From Mariannaea sp. PMI_226 (lineage: Eukaryota > Ascomycota > Sordariomycetes > Hypocreales > Nectriaceae), in assembly GCA_024336345.1 (NCBI GenBank), contig JANFOG010000002.1, positions 3,658,001 through 3,722,000 of the forward strand: a DNA stretch of 64,000 nt. The letters run 5' to 3'. This document shows, one piece after another, positions 46,844-57,933 of the stretch; the first letter of the stretch is position 1; each line of letters begins with the position of its first letter. Both the position numbers and the translations under genes were made by a program. The notes beneath the pieces were generated by a model, which was given only the letters and a program-made list of their open reading frames with translations, did not search any database and was not told the origin of the DNA.

Positions 46844-47713
46844 TTAAGCACAGTTGCAGTTGAAATTGCTCAAAAGACTATTGACGACGAGGCCGACGAC
46901 GCAGAGAAGGCTCTTGACAGCGACGGTAATGATGGAACCAGCAGCACCAACGATGTAGATGACGTCGGGGAGGACGATGAAGCCAACAAGACCTGAGATG
47001 AGGCCACCGACTTCACCCTTGACGTCAATGTAGTTCTTGCAGCCCTTGGTGCAGTAGGAGACGCAGTCGTAAGGGTGGCATTCGGTGACGCCGAGCAGGC
47101 AGGTGAGGCTCTTGACGGCCTTGAGGATGCCGCCGGTGAGGGCTCCGACGACTCCCTCGGCGTGGACAGCAAGGCCGTAGACTTCGGTGTTGAAGAGGGC
47201 GACAGCATCGTGAACGGACTCTAAGTAGAGACCGGCCAGACCAGCGCAGGTCTGCTTCAGAGCGATGGAGCAGTCAACCTTGATGTCAATTTCCAGGCCG
47301 GCCTTGAGCTTGAGCTCTGCCTCGATCTCGATGGGGGCCAAGAAGACAACGTTCTCAACCGAGGCCTTGCAATAAGAGTGGGAAGCGTGGTAAGGGACAA
47401 TCTCGTAGGGCGAGCGAGCGCAAAAGGCGCCCAACTTGGCGTCGACGGAGCCATAGATGGCGAGAGAAGGCATGGGCCAGGCCCCCTCGAGGGCGGTGCC
47501 CTTGCAGCGGCCAGCCTTGCGGTCCCAGTACATTCCGGGCGCACAAGAGCACGACTTGGTCCAGCTGCAGTAGGTCATCTCTCCGGGGCACCTGAAGTTG
47601 GTAGAGGCCAGGCTTCGGCTGAAGGTGAGTTCTTGGAGGCGGTTATTGTCGGGCATGGCGGTGGCCATGGAGGCGAAGGAGGCCAGAGCGGCGATCATCT
47701 TGGAGAAAAACAT
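46844..47713 (-). CDS. Secreted cysteine-rich protein
   Basis: A single exon of 289 residues from ATG 47713. It starts with a signal peptide (MFFSKMIAALASFASMATA). An EGF-like or small cysteine-rich segment follows (FRCPGEMTYCSWTKSCSCAPGMYWDRKAGRCKG, seen in two blocks from about residue 37). A central helical region of about 120 residues is next (IEIEAELKLKAGLEIDIKVDC), then a second cysteine group (TCLLGVTECHPYDCVSYCTKGCKNY). The end is a Gly/Val/Leu-rich hydrophobic segment with a terminal CNCA. The hydrophobic end could insert in a membrane. The pattern is that of extracellular surface or effector-like proteins, but I know no function. The ATG at 47806 is unlikely because it would bury the signal peptide. 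Confidence 0.7.
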   Translation of the reverse strand: MFFSKMIAALASFASMATAMPDNNRLQELTFSRSLASTNFRCPGEMTYCSWTKSCSCAPGMYWDRKAGRCKGTALEGAWPMPSLAIYGSVDAKLGAFCARSPYEIVPYHASHSYCKASVENVVFLAPIEIEAELKLKAGLEIDIKVDCSIALKQTCAGLAGLYLESVHDAVALFNTEVYGLAVHAEGVVGALTGGILKAVKSLTCLLGVTECHPYDCVSYCTKGCKNYIDVKGEVGGLISGLVGFIVLPDVIYIVGAAGSIITVAVKSLLCVVGLVVNSLLSNFNCNCA

Positions 47714-48730
47714 GATGAATGAAGAGGGAATGTAGGAGCAGCTGGTTGCCAAAAGATTAAAAATTGAGGAAGTGAGAAATGAGCGAGATAGATCAATGAG
47801 AGCCAAGAGTAAGTAAAGAGCGAAAAGACTGGATAGAGTCCAAAGGCAAAGGAGTGATTGCTGCTGATGCTAATGATGGCGACTGAAGACTGTCTCAATC
47901 GTAGAGATATATCGAGGCTTATATAGATAGATAGACGACCTTGAGAAACCGGCTAGATCTCGCAAGCCCATGTAATGCCCGATATGCACGAACAGACCCC
48001 AGTTGCCTTTGCAAATCCTAAACCTCAAAGAGGAGCAACGTACCTCGTGTGAGTGGCTAGTGGGCTTCTTCCATCATCGTTACCCTTTGTTCCCTCATGA
48101 GAATGCCCAGACACTTTTCAGCTGATATGATTCATGTTCCGAGCCTTCTAAACCCGAATGGTCGTGATGCATCTTTTCGAATATATGTTGGTAGATGAGC
48201 ATCCACCTTGAAGCATATAGTAACTTTTCGCTAAAAAAGAATCTCGGAGAAAAAGACAAGGAATAAGGAACAAAATGCCATCATGCTCTGTTTTTTCCTT
48301 GGACTTTTCTTTGCTTTTTCTTTCTCTCTTCCTGACCCTAATGCAGAACGCCGTAGTTCTCGTGAACCATGCTGTGGGTAGTGGTGGTGGTGGTGGTGGT
48401 GGTGATGATTAGGTTGGGAGAAGGGCTTACAGATGGCGAAGAAGCTATTGATGAGGCGGACCAGAGGCTACTGTTTAGTTCTACGACATGTCTCAGGGCT
48501 TCCAGAAGGCGATGGGACGCATTTCATTACCGACCCTCGAGCTCCTTGAGTCAAAATGATGTAGTAGCAATGGGAGGGAGGGTTTTCTTACGCCTAAACC
48601 CAGGAATGAACATCAGCTAGGGAAAATGTTTGAAAGCAAGGTCGAATAGTTTCTTTATCCTGTGATGGGCGTTTTTGTGCATGTGTTGCGAACATACGTG
48701 CATATATATTTATTGTACATATATTTTTTT

Positions 48731-48775
<45 letters not shown>

Positions 48776-50025
48776 CGAAAGCAGCAAACAAATTCTCATC
48801 ATGTAATGTATTCGTTTCATTTTCACTCTATAATCTGTCTTGCGAAGCCATTCGCAAGCTCAAAAAAGCAATCTCCACTATGGAGATCACAGCAAGCAAA
48901 CATACAGCGTGAGACACACTACGAGTTGCCAGATTTGGACAGAAGGGAGTCCATTCTCGCATAAAGTTCCGGCCAAATGACTAGGAAATTTTTTTAAGCA
49001 CCCAATGAATGAATGAATGAATGAGTGTGTTGAGTGTGTAAGTGTGTGAATGTTTTAGGCTGAATATTTCAGTTTTTTTTTCTTATTTGCCATGTCTCGT
49101 CAGGTAAGACAAGAACCAAGTAGTTCCTGTGTGATGGGCAAGAAAATTATCTAAAAGAAGAATAGGGAAAAAAAAAAAAGGAAAAAGAAAAAAAAAGAGG
49201 CGATTCACTTTGCACCAACCAAAGCCACGCCAAGCAAGTCAACCTGTCAAACCTGTACCGTAATTGGTATGCCTTTGCCTTTCTACCTCAAGGAATATAG
49301 ATTAACGGCCCATGTCCGGGCTACTCATGTCTCAGTTGCCGATCAACACCACATATCAAACTGTCAGCAATTACCTCCGCTGTGTCTCGGCAGCCTCGGA
49401 AGGGCCTCATCCCCCTCCAAAACCATTGCGAGGATAGTAATTGGTTCGGAGTTGGCTGCTCTTTGAGGTGAAGTGGTGGTTGTAGCGGCAAAACTGGGCA
49501 AAGGGGACAACATCGGGCGGGAGTAGAAGTAGAAGTAAAAGGGGGCATTTGTCCCAAGGTGAGTTGTTACATGGTACCTTGGGTATCTAACATGAATCAA
49601 TACGCTGAATTGTTTCTCACAAGTAAGATGCATTTTTGCATAACAATGAAAACATTGATAAAAATTGGCAAGGCTACCAGAGGTTCCAACTTTCTGTACA
49701 AATTTCTCTTGTTTCCAATTTGATCTGCAAGGGATCAGGAGTATCTCAGGTAAAACACCAAATCCCTTGTCTTCTCCCATTTGGTATCGTCTAGTAATTA
49801 TTCCCAGTACGCTTAGTCGGCCCAGTTGACAGGCAACACGGACTCGGTGCCGTACGTACGTCATAACTTCTCATCACAGCCTAGATTAATCAGGCAAAAG
49901 AATCGTAAAAGTAAATGAGCAATGGGAACATGTCAATATTGCTTCCAATACATAATGACATTTCCCATTATTACCATCCATCCAATTCTGCACAATATAT
50001 GTATGCACGGTCCTCTCTACCGCTT
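47714..50025. other. Intergenic region with homopolymer and microsatellite tracts
   Basis: Holds the promoter of the secreted-protein gene, a GTG-type trinucleotide microsatellite at about 48379-48402, an adjacent T17-G32 tract at 48724-48772 and purine-rich A-tracts at 49150-49198. No gene is supported; the minus frame at 49364-49864 has no domain. Confidence 0.45.
48724..48772 (+). repeat. T17 followed by G32 homopolymer tract
   Basis: An uninterrupted run of 17 T directly followed by 32 G. G-runs of this length can form G-quadruplexes or triplexes and are also typical places of sequencing or assembly error. Confidence 0.85.
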
Positions 50026-50828
50026 TCACGATGCACAACTCCAGCCTCGCATCGTCCGCAAAGGTGGCCTTCCGCCTCGCATACACTGAGTCCGGCGGCT
50101 GTTTATTCTGCTGGATCTGCCTTGGTACTGGCCTCGGAGCCATGTCCACCACCAGCCAATTCGGTTTTGAGACAAAATTAGATGCACAATGTCCCACCCT
50201 CTGTTGAACCAACACGATTTTATTAGCCATGTTTCTCTGCGTGGGGGTGGATTGGATGGAAACCTAAGAAAGAAAAGGAGGGTATTCGTTTCGAGACTTA
50301 CAGGATAACGCACAAAAGGCCAAGTACCGGCCCGCCAGCTTGCGTAGAACTCATCTTCCAGAATGTGTAATCAGCGGGGAAGACTCGCTCTGTCACAAGC
50401 ATGGCAATCAGAACGCCGAGATACCCGGCAGCTGCAAGGGTACGGGCCAGCAGAGTCCATTCGCTCCATGATCGATCGTTCAGATGGATTGACCTCACAT
50501 CTGTGGCAATGTCCAAGGCCAGAGCTAACAACAAGAGTATGGCTTTGGGGCCATAGCTCCACGACATGGGCTTGGTGTAGGTAGCGAGGAAAATGACCAT
50601 AACCACGACCAACATCATACAGACAACAAGATGCATGAAGTCGACGGCAATTCTCATAACACGAACAATGGGTTCTGGTGGGTCTTCGTATTCGTCCTCG
50701 GGCAGGGGTGTGAGGAGCGGCGTAGACTCCTTGCAGATGAGGATGGGCGTCCTGGATATGCGGGGGAGGGATCTGGGACGGGAGACTATGCTGAGGTTAA
50801 GAGGCGGGGGACGGCGACCTTTCGCCAT
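50026..50828 (-). CDS. Four-helix membrane protein of unknown function
   Basis: Exons 50828-50302 and 50200-50026 give 233 residues; donor CT|GTAAGT, acceptor CAACAG, junction CVIL-GWDIVHL. A Pro/Arg-rich N-terminal tail of about 60 residues (MAKGRRPPPLNLSIVSRPRS) is followed by four hydrophobic helices: HLVVCMMLVVVMVIFLATY, KAILLLLALALDIATDV, LARTLAAAGYLGVLIAMLV and GPVLGLLCVILGWDIVHLIL. The tail after the fourth helix is Arg-rich (RTQCMRGGRPPLRTMRGW). The layout resembles small fungal MARVEL-like or integral membrane proteins, without a diagnostic motif. The frame is open far upstream through a pyrimidine-rich leader; ATG 51026 is a second possible start that would add a Ser-rich extension. 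Confidence 0.7.
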
Positions 50829-52936
50829 TCTGGTAGTTGATTGCGATGGAGTTTGTGAGTACGAAGGCGATGAGAATGGCGAGAAGGAGACTGAGAGTGA
50901 AGGTGACGATGGCACGGCGTCTGTGCTAGCAGGAAATGCTCGACTTCGGAACGTGGATGGTGAAGAGGGGCTTGATTGGGATGAGTAGCAACCCGACTCG
51001 TTTACGTGGACGAATAGCTTAAACATGAAGAGGATAAAAGACGGAGGGAGTGTCGAGCCGATCGAAATTGAGGTAAATGAAAGGTGTTTTGGTATTTTGT
51101 TTCTTGTTGGGTTGATTCCAGCTCGTGATCCAGTCAATGGTAGTGTGTGTGTGTGAGGTGGAGAGAGAACTAATCGTATCAAACGATAGAAGGAAGGGAA
51201 AAAAAAAAAAAGACAAAAAAGTAATTGCCTTGGGATAGATGGTTCAATGAATGACAGAATGGAGGGGAAAAGATGGAATGGTTCAATGAATGAATGAATG
51301 AACCTGATTGATAGAATGAATGGAAGTGGGATTGTATTGGGAGGAGTGAAGTAAAAGAAGGGAAGGGAGAGCAACAAGCTTGAAGAAGAACGAAAATATA
51401 CGAGGGAAGATCGGATAATAATAAAAGAAAAGGAAAAATAAAGGAAAGGAAGAATGAAAGCAAGCAAGCCAGATTCAAGATCGACAGATTCAGGCTGAAA
51501 CGCGCCAAAAAGGGGAGCAGGGTGGAATACTGGGCGCAAACGCAGCCCGAACTGACAAAAGATTGGTTGGCAGAGAGGCATCCAACAAGAATATTGATAA
51601 ATTAAATAAATAAAAATACACATTCGATGTACATAAAAAACATCCATGATTCATCGTACCGTAGTTAACTACCTAGCTAATTGTCAATGGCCAGCTGAAA
51701 AAGAGAGAGGGAGAAAGAGGCTTGCAGATCAAAGAAAAACAGCCAACCAACTAACCAACCAAGCCGGCCCAGCCGCCTGCATGTTGTTGATGCTTCAAGA
51801 TTTCGGGTGATGGGCGTCAGGGGTACGTCGCACCAGCCAGCCCAACCAGAGGAAGTCAAAGCCAGCCTTCTTTTTTTTAATTCACATGGTCTATTTTCCT
51901 TTCCTGTATCCGTTTATCTATCTGCGGGCGCCTCTCTCTGTTCTCCCTGTTTCTTCTGTCTGTATCTCTTTCTATCTATCTATCTCCCTCTCTCTCTCTC
52001 TCTCTCTCTCAAAACTCCATCGCTTGCCTCCGGTCTCTTGATCCCCCTGTTCACGTCCTGTCACTATCACCGTCACTGTCCTGTCTTTTTTGTCTCGTCC
52101 CTGTTCTTAGCCCCTCAAGGCGGCAGATACGGGCTGCAAAGTGGGTTCGGAAAACGTCTAAAAATGGCCCAAACGACAAAAGAATGGCCCGAATGGCCCG
52201 AATGGTGAACGAACCCTGGTCAATCCCAAACTGCGTCAGGTGTTTCGCGGCCGCCGGGCTGCATTCTCTCCTTGATTCTCAGCCTATTAAACAACAGAAC
52301 ATCAGGGTACCAGAAAAGCCATGCATGGGGGCCTCCCAATTTACTGCTCCACATGAAAACAAGCCGCCCTACTCGCTTCACATCCACCAACAAAGTACAG
52401 ATTAATCATGCCATTGGTTTATTCATGCATTCATGTAGACTACTTTTTATTTTTATTTGTTTATTCATTCAGTTCACTTCTTCATGCTATCCTTATGCAT
52501 AAAATAGAACTCTGTCAGTCATGACCATCACCATATCGTCATCGTCGCCACCACTACCACCTCCATCGTCTCTATCATCATCACCACAACCATAACCATC
52601 ATTTTTTTCATCCTCATCTACTCCACATTCATGCATGCTACCATGATTTCATCTTTATCGTTCCCATCGGCTCAGACTTGCCTTTTACGACCTCATCAAC
52701 GCTACTCTTCCAGTAAGAACTCAATCCCATAAAGGAACTCCCCCCAGTGGTGGGTTAGCTGTGTCGGTGTCGGCCCAGCAAACTACACACCTGTTCCGGG
52801 GGAAGAAGCCATTGGTGTTTCTTGTGGCCGCAGCGTCTCGGAAGTATCTGAGTATCATCATTGCCAGATCCCTTTTTTGGGGGGGAGGTATGGGGGGGAG
52901 TGGGGAGCCAGGAACCACTTGATCCCGATCGCCGTT
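50829..52936. other. Leader of the membrane-protein gene and intergenic DNA
   Basis: 51170-51480 is purine-rich on the plus strand (a long pyrimidine leader on the minus strand). A (TC)n microsatellite lies at about 51987-52010. CAT/CCA-rich low-complexity DNA fills 52520-52640. No gene is supported. Confidence 0.45.
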
Positions 52937-54792
52937 TCATCCTGATATAAGACTTGTCCCCTTGACCTTTCCACTCTCCATCTTTGCGGTTCTTGCCCCA
53001 AATTGGATCTGTCGCCAAATGTGTCATCAGTCCCTTGATCTACTTGCAAGTCTTGCGCATAAATGATACTTACCGCTCGCTTCTTTTCACGCGAAACTGA
53101 TTCCATCCCGAGGGACTTAGCCAGGAGGCGCAGTACCCTCTTTTCGGGTTCGATGTTGTTCTCGTCCAGGTCGCTTGGGTTCTCAAAGTCGCACTTCTCC
53201 CACACCGGTGATTCAATCGCCCATTTGACGAACCTTTCATCCAGATAAGGGAAGCGCACTTCTCGTCCCCAGTGCGACATCACTCGGTCGTCTCGACCAA
53301 GATTTCGTTTGCCTAGCCGGCTCACGTCAAGCTCTAGCTCACTCACAAGGCCTGTGTAGCCTCGTTGCGAGTATGCTACACCATGTCGCCCGTATCCACC
53401 AAAGAGCTCATCGGCTCCCAGTCCAGATAGTAGTACACGAGCCGTGGTACCGTATGGCTGCGGCTCTGGTCTCAGCCTCGTTTCGCCGAGTCCCTGACCC
53501 CTTGCCGCAAAGTAGAGCGCACAGGCAATGGAGAGATCCATCTCCGTATTGTGCGGATATATCATTCTCACAATCTCAGGTCTATGCTCTAGTGTCTCCT
53601 TGTATGGTACATTTATCTGCCATAATGTTGAGTAAAAAAGAAAAAATATTGCATATTTGTAGGCTGTATGGGTTTACACGTACCGTAACAAAGCGCCATG
53701 ACCGATCGCCACAGATCCGACTTAGCTCACGAAAAGCATTCCTCCCTGTGATTCTGTCAGGGCACTTCTCGTAGAGATCCTCTCGAGAAAAGTCCTTGTT
53801 CTGTGCCGCGATTCTCGGGTTCTCAAACGCTACATTGAGTAAATCAATCGACTGGTCTAGGGGAATGAGTTCATGAGCAAGGCGGGCGAGAACAGTGCAG
53901 TCAAGTCCTCCCGAAAAGAGCACTGCGACCCTCGCATCCGTCTGGGAAGCTTTCGGTGGCAAGGGCACATCCAGCACTCGAAGCCTCAGAGATTCTTCCA
54001 GATGTTGCTGTAGGACTTGAACTGGCTTAGACTCCGAGGTCAGCTTGTAAGGCTCTTGGGGAACGGTGTTATTGAATACTCCGATACCTGAAACCTAAAT
54101 TAAGTAAGTAGCAGGATTTACCCTTAGGGAAGGAAGGCCATTCACGAAGAGAAACTCACCAGAGAGGTGTCTGGGTCCCAGTCAAGACGCATAGGCACCA
54201 TCTCGTCGGGCAATTTGCCCTCATCCAGCTGGAGCATATAGCACCCATCAGCCTCCACCTCCTTCCAGGCCTCGGAGGGGTCCTCGGCGAAGCTAGATAA
54301 CACAAACGGTTGGCCAGCTTTGATGAGCAATGACCTGCGGCCCAAGCGGTCGCGTCCGTAGTACAGGCGTCCCGCCGTCTTGTCAAAGTAGATGAAGGCG
54401 AATGGGCCTTCGATGGAACGTAGAGCATTGAGCACAGACTCTGGATCTGTCGCCGCACTACGGCTTGCCTCTGCTAACAGAGCCAGGACGGCCTCTCCAT
54501 CATTCCCTTGCACAGGTCGTCCTCGGATAGCCCAAGCTTCGCCGTTCCAGCAAAGAACGGAGCCAGCAGCATCGTCCACGAGGGGCTGCTTAGCCACATG
54601 ATCACCTCGGAGGGCCAACACAGTCGACGTGAAGCTCAAATAGAGCGCGGCCTGTTGGGCATCATCTCTACCCGTAATCTGTGTTTGCACAGTTCCGGTG
54701 TGATCAGGTCCTCTTTTGGCGAGGCAGCGCAGAACTTCGGGTGAGATGGGAGAGTCAGGTGATGACGAAATGGCAGCATGGATGCCGCACAT
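52937..54792 (-). CDS. Asparagine-synthetase-domain protein (ASNSD1-like)
   Basis: Exons 54792-54160, 54094-53684, 53616-53074 and 53008-52937 give 552 residues; junctions read DTSL-VSGIGVF, RFVT-INVPYKE and KKRA-IQFGART. The N-terminal half is a class II glutamine amidotransferase domain that starts MCGIHAA, with Cys2 as the Ntn nucleophile, followed by RGPDHTG and, later, GRDRLGRRSLL. The C-terminal half is an asparagine-synthetase ATP-pyrophosphatase domain with the PP-loop VLFSGGLDCTVLARL, then MIYPHNTEMDLSIACALYFAARG and VLLSGLGADELFGGYGRH, then IQFGARTAK. The order, and the placement of SGGLD after a long linker, match the ASNSD1 group found from fungi to humans, distinct from classical asparagine synthetase. 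Its substrate is not settled. The start was chosen because Met before Cys2 must be removed. Confidence 0.9.
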
Positions 54793-55221
54793 TTTGGTGC
54801 GTCTAGAAAGAAGCTGTGAACGCGTCAAGCTTGAGTCCTCGACAAAAGAGGAGGGCAGCTGTCTAAAAATATCCTGGTAGTTGCATGAGAGGTCTGTGTG
54901 CAGATTCTCCACATACCTACGTCCGTGACCAAGCAGCTTACCCTGTACCTGGTTTTGAAAGTTGGCGCTATAGTGGTAACAGGTCTGTACAACCCAACTC
55001 GAACAACGACGATAAAATTTATGGGGATAGTGTAAGAAAAGTACATACAGCCATAGCCACCAGTGAAATCATGGTCTCATCCAATCTCTATTCGAGAAGC
55101 TCGTGAATGTCAAATTAGTTGCTCGGTCAATGACGACTGGCGAATCCTCAATGCTATTTGTGTTTCTTTTGTATCGCAACTCCTCTCCTTTGCTTTCCTT
55201 TTTTGTTTTTGGTAGTCACGC
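54793..55221. other. Promoter of the ASNSD1-like gene
   Basis: Short spacer between the ASNSD1-like gene and the broken gene downstream of 55222. No other feature seen. Confidence 0.35.
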
Positions 55222-56203
55222 TTAGAAGCACTGAACACCTCCAAATTTAATGATATCCTGAACAAACCTCCGAGCAGCAACATTGTCGGCTTTCCACATG
55301 CCATCAGCACTTGTAGGAGCGTGTACGATGCCATTGACATTGTCGATATGCTTCTGTGTCTTGAAATGCTCGTTTAGGTTGGCCTGTGATGGAAAGGCAA
55401 CGTCGCAAATGTCGCAAGCATATTTTCGGGTGGCCCTATTTTTTGCTGTTTCTTTCTTCTCGATAGGATCCCGTCTAGAAGCATACATACGGCATTGGGC
55501 TTGCTAAGCCTCAAAGTCATGTTTTTTAAAGTCGTGATAACCTTTGATTCTGTGTAGACGCCATCTTTCCTTCAACTCTGCATCGTATGTTGCAAGCTCT
55601 GCATGAAGAACGCAGCGAAATGCGATAAGTAATATGAATTGCAGAATCCAGTGAATCATCGAATCTTTGAACGCACATCGCGCCCGCCAGTATTCTGGCG
55701 GGCATGCCTGTTCGAGCGTCATTTCAACCCTCAAGCTCTGCTTGGCGTTGGGGATTGGTGGCAGGCGATAATCTTTTATTTTGGACTCCATTGTCCAAAA
55801 TATTGCAGCAAATATCGTCTCCAGGATGAGAAACAGATGTCGGATTGCATATCTATTGACGGTTCTAGGCTTAGTTGTCGGGATCGGAGACCAGCAGATA
55901 AACCCTTTGTTTATTATATTATAGCCGTCTTCCAATGCTTTCTCGACATATCGAGGCAAAATTATCTTTTCGTCATATTGACTCCAGCGAACAGAGATGC
56001 CTAGACTGAATTGCGTTCCAGAACCCACATATGTTTTAGGTCTGCATCCAGGCTTTTCCAGGACAAGGAGGTATACACCCCAACGCTTATTGACGTCTTT
56101 TGGTAAATCCTTGAAAAAGGAGATTGATGGTGGCTCTATGTGACTCTATAAATGCTGCAGGGTCATTGGATAGTAGCTCGAATTCTTGTTGTTGTCTTTC
56201 CAT
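55222..56203 (-). pseudogene. Broken GIY-YIG-like/C2H2 zinc-finger gene with rDNA insertion
   Basis: Reading on the minus strand from ATG 56203 (MERQQQEFELLSNDPAAF), the frame shifts near a T5 run at about 56117-56121. It then continues in another frame with KRWGVYLLVLEKPG, YVGSGTQ, RWSQYDEKI, LPRYVEKALEDGY, FICWSPIPT and LETIFAAIFWTME. This order resembles a fungal family with a GIY-YIG-like N-terminal domain and C-terminal zinc fingers. After KIKDY the frame enters an antisense 5.8S-ITS2 fragment without a stop, leaves it as AELATYDAELKERWRLHR, meets one TAG at 55504-55506, and goes on to a C2H2 finger (YACDICDVAFPSQANLNEHFKTQKH) ending at 55222. One frameshift, one nonsense codon and a foreign insert make it a pseudogene. 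Family assignment is from memory of its motifs. Confidence 0.75.
55603..55758 (+). rRNA. Truncated 5.8S rRNA-ITS2 fragment (not in an rDNA array)
   Basis: Bases 55603-55724 match the 3' three quarters of fungal 5.8S rRNA: ATGAAGAACGCAGCGAAATG, GAATCATCGAATCTTTGAAC and GCCCGCCAGTATTCTGGCGG. They end with TTCGAGCGTCATTT. Then 55725-55758 match the start of a Sordariomycete ITS2 (CAACCCTCAAGCTCTGCTTG, then GCGTTGGGG). About 35-40 bases of the 5.8S 5' end, the rest of ITS2, and the 18S and 28S genes are missing. I see three differences from the usual 5.8S sequence, all transitions. It sits antisense inside the pseudogene. Confidence 0.92.
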
Positions 56204-56729
56204 AAAATGATCGACTGGGAAAAAGCAAAACCCAAAAGATATAGATAATGGGACAGTTGATGAGGGAACTGGGAGAGAGAAAATCATATAGGACAAACTG
56301 ATTAATAAAACAAAATTGATGATTTGGTGATGGTTATGGTGCCAATAATCATCGAGTAAATGGCTAATAATTGGTAGGATCCGATGAGAGATTGTGAAGA
56401 AAGGCTTGTTTTATTTACTTATCTTCTTGGACTGGGAGATACGTCAGTCCCATAGCTATATTAGGAAGCCGCAATGGTAGTCGCAGTGCCACTGCAGTAG
56501 GTAGGTAGGTCGTTGGGAAACCACAGCCTTGGCCTTGATGCCTATCAAATATATATATATGTCTTGGGTGGACAGGCTTCTCGAAACAAAGGCTAACTGG
56601 GCAGATATCCTCGGTCACAGCAAATTTCCGGTCAATAGTTCAAAAAGAGAGTTAGACAAGCAAGGCTTACAAGAAAAGCCAAAAAGAAATCACAAAAACA
56701 TTATGCGACAACTCAAAAAAAATATTCTT
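56204..56729. other. Spacer upstream of the pseudogene
   Basis: AT-rich DNA holding the presumed old promoter of the broken gene and the 3' trailer of the tRNA gene. Nothing else recognised. Confidence 0.35.
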
Positions 56730-56824
56730 CGACAGAGACAAGATTCGAACTTGCGAACGCGAACGTATTGCATATCTGAATTAGGAATTCAAGTGCAACG
56801 CCTTAACCACTCGGCCACTCTGCC
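56730..56824 (-). tRNA. tRNA-Ser(UGA) with an intron of about 14 bases
   Basis: On the minus strand the acceptor GGCAGAG pairs with CTCTGTC, followed by a G discriminator. TGGCCGAGTGG is the A box and D arm of a class II tRNA. The anticodon stem TTGCA pairs with TGCAA once about 14 bases (TTCCTAATTCAGAT) after A37 are removed, leaving the loop CTTGAAA with anticodon TGA. A long variable arm (ACG-TTCG-CGT) and a T arm with GTTCGAAT complete the fold. The intron position, one base 3' of the anticodon, is the canonical eukaryotic site. Confidence 0.9.
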
Positions 56825-57933
56825 CCGCTGACAGTTCACGTCATAATGCATGTATATATAGTACTGCCTCCCATCTGACTGCGTGGACAAGGCATTCTTT
56901 CCTCGAGATTTTTTTCTTTAGTCTTTTTCTTCTCAGTCAAAATACCACGTAACTTCATGCATCCATTTTCCGTGCTATTATTAAATTGAGACAAAAACTC
57001 GAACATAGACTCACGCCTAGCCCAACTTGGACTCTCGCCTGTTCGGTAGTGAGTCACTCCGTGTAAATCTGCCGTGGGCCAACCAGACAGGGTCGTCAGT
57101 TATCTTGGTGGAGTTCCATCCGACATACATACAGTGCGTTCCTTGTGCTAGACACAAGGCTGATTTGGGGGTATCCGACATTTACCGCTAACATCCGGCG
57201 AGGCAGAAAGCGTCGCCCCCGAGTCTCTCCAAGCATATTCAGACACCCCGTATCTGGCCACCTATCCTTCGCAAGTTCATTCTTTCAAAAATGGTTGTAT
57301 TTCAACTTACTCATTTAGTTTGAGGGGTGGCCATCATCAAAGTTATATGGGTGGGTCAACTGAGCATCGCACTCTGAGAGAAATTGGTTCCATGATTGAA
57401 TTGATTGATGTGAGTTTGGTACTATGTAAAGCCAGGTAGGAGAGAAGAAGAGAGGCGAACTCTATGCCAGTGACAGAAAAATCAAATCTCAAAGTCTGAA
57501 CTGAAGCATTGACTTGCGCCGAGTCATGCTGTGCCGGTCTGTGTTGTGTGTTTTGTGTTGTGCTTATATGATAGCCAATTTCATTCTTTGGTTTTCCCAT
57601 ATGCATCAATCAAATCTTCATCCTCCAACTATCCATCCTTCCAGTCCTGCCAAATCCCCATCCCAGCTAGCGATAAACAAAGCCATCTAGGAAAAAGAAT
57701 AGAGAAAGGAAAAAAAAATACACGCATCCGCTCTTATTACATGAGAAGGCCTCTATCCCACACTGGGTAGCCTTGAAGAAAAGAAACCAAAAAGTCCGTC
57801 GTGAATTCATAATTGAAACAAAAAAATCAAAACGTTTTTGAGGATAGAAGGATGGATACAATCTCGTTATAAACTCAGTTGCTTTGTTCTGATTCGCAAC
57901 TGTCTCGTGTTTTTTATTCTCCTCAGAGTTATC
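56825..57933. other. Intergenic region
   Basis: Between the tRNA 5' flank and the 3' end of the C2H2 factor gene. Several short frames only; no gene is supported. Confidence 0.4.

Noticed and set aside
50829..51647. Upstream extension of the four-helix protein to 449 residues
   Set aside because: Translation is Ser/Phe/Leu/Pro-rich from a pyrimidine leader and reads like untranslated sequence.
55504..56028. 174-residue frame as a genuine protein gene
   Set aside because: Its middle third is antisense 5.8S-ITS2, and both ends are pieces of a broken zinc-finger gene.
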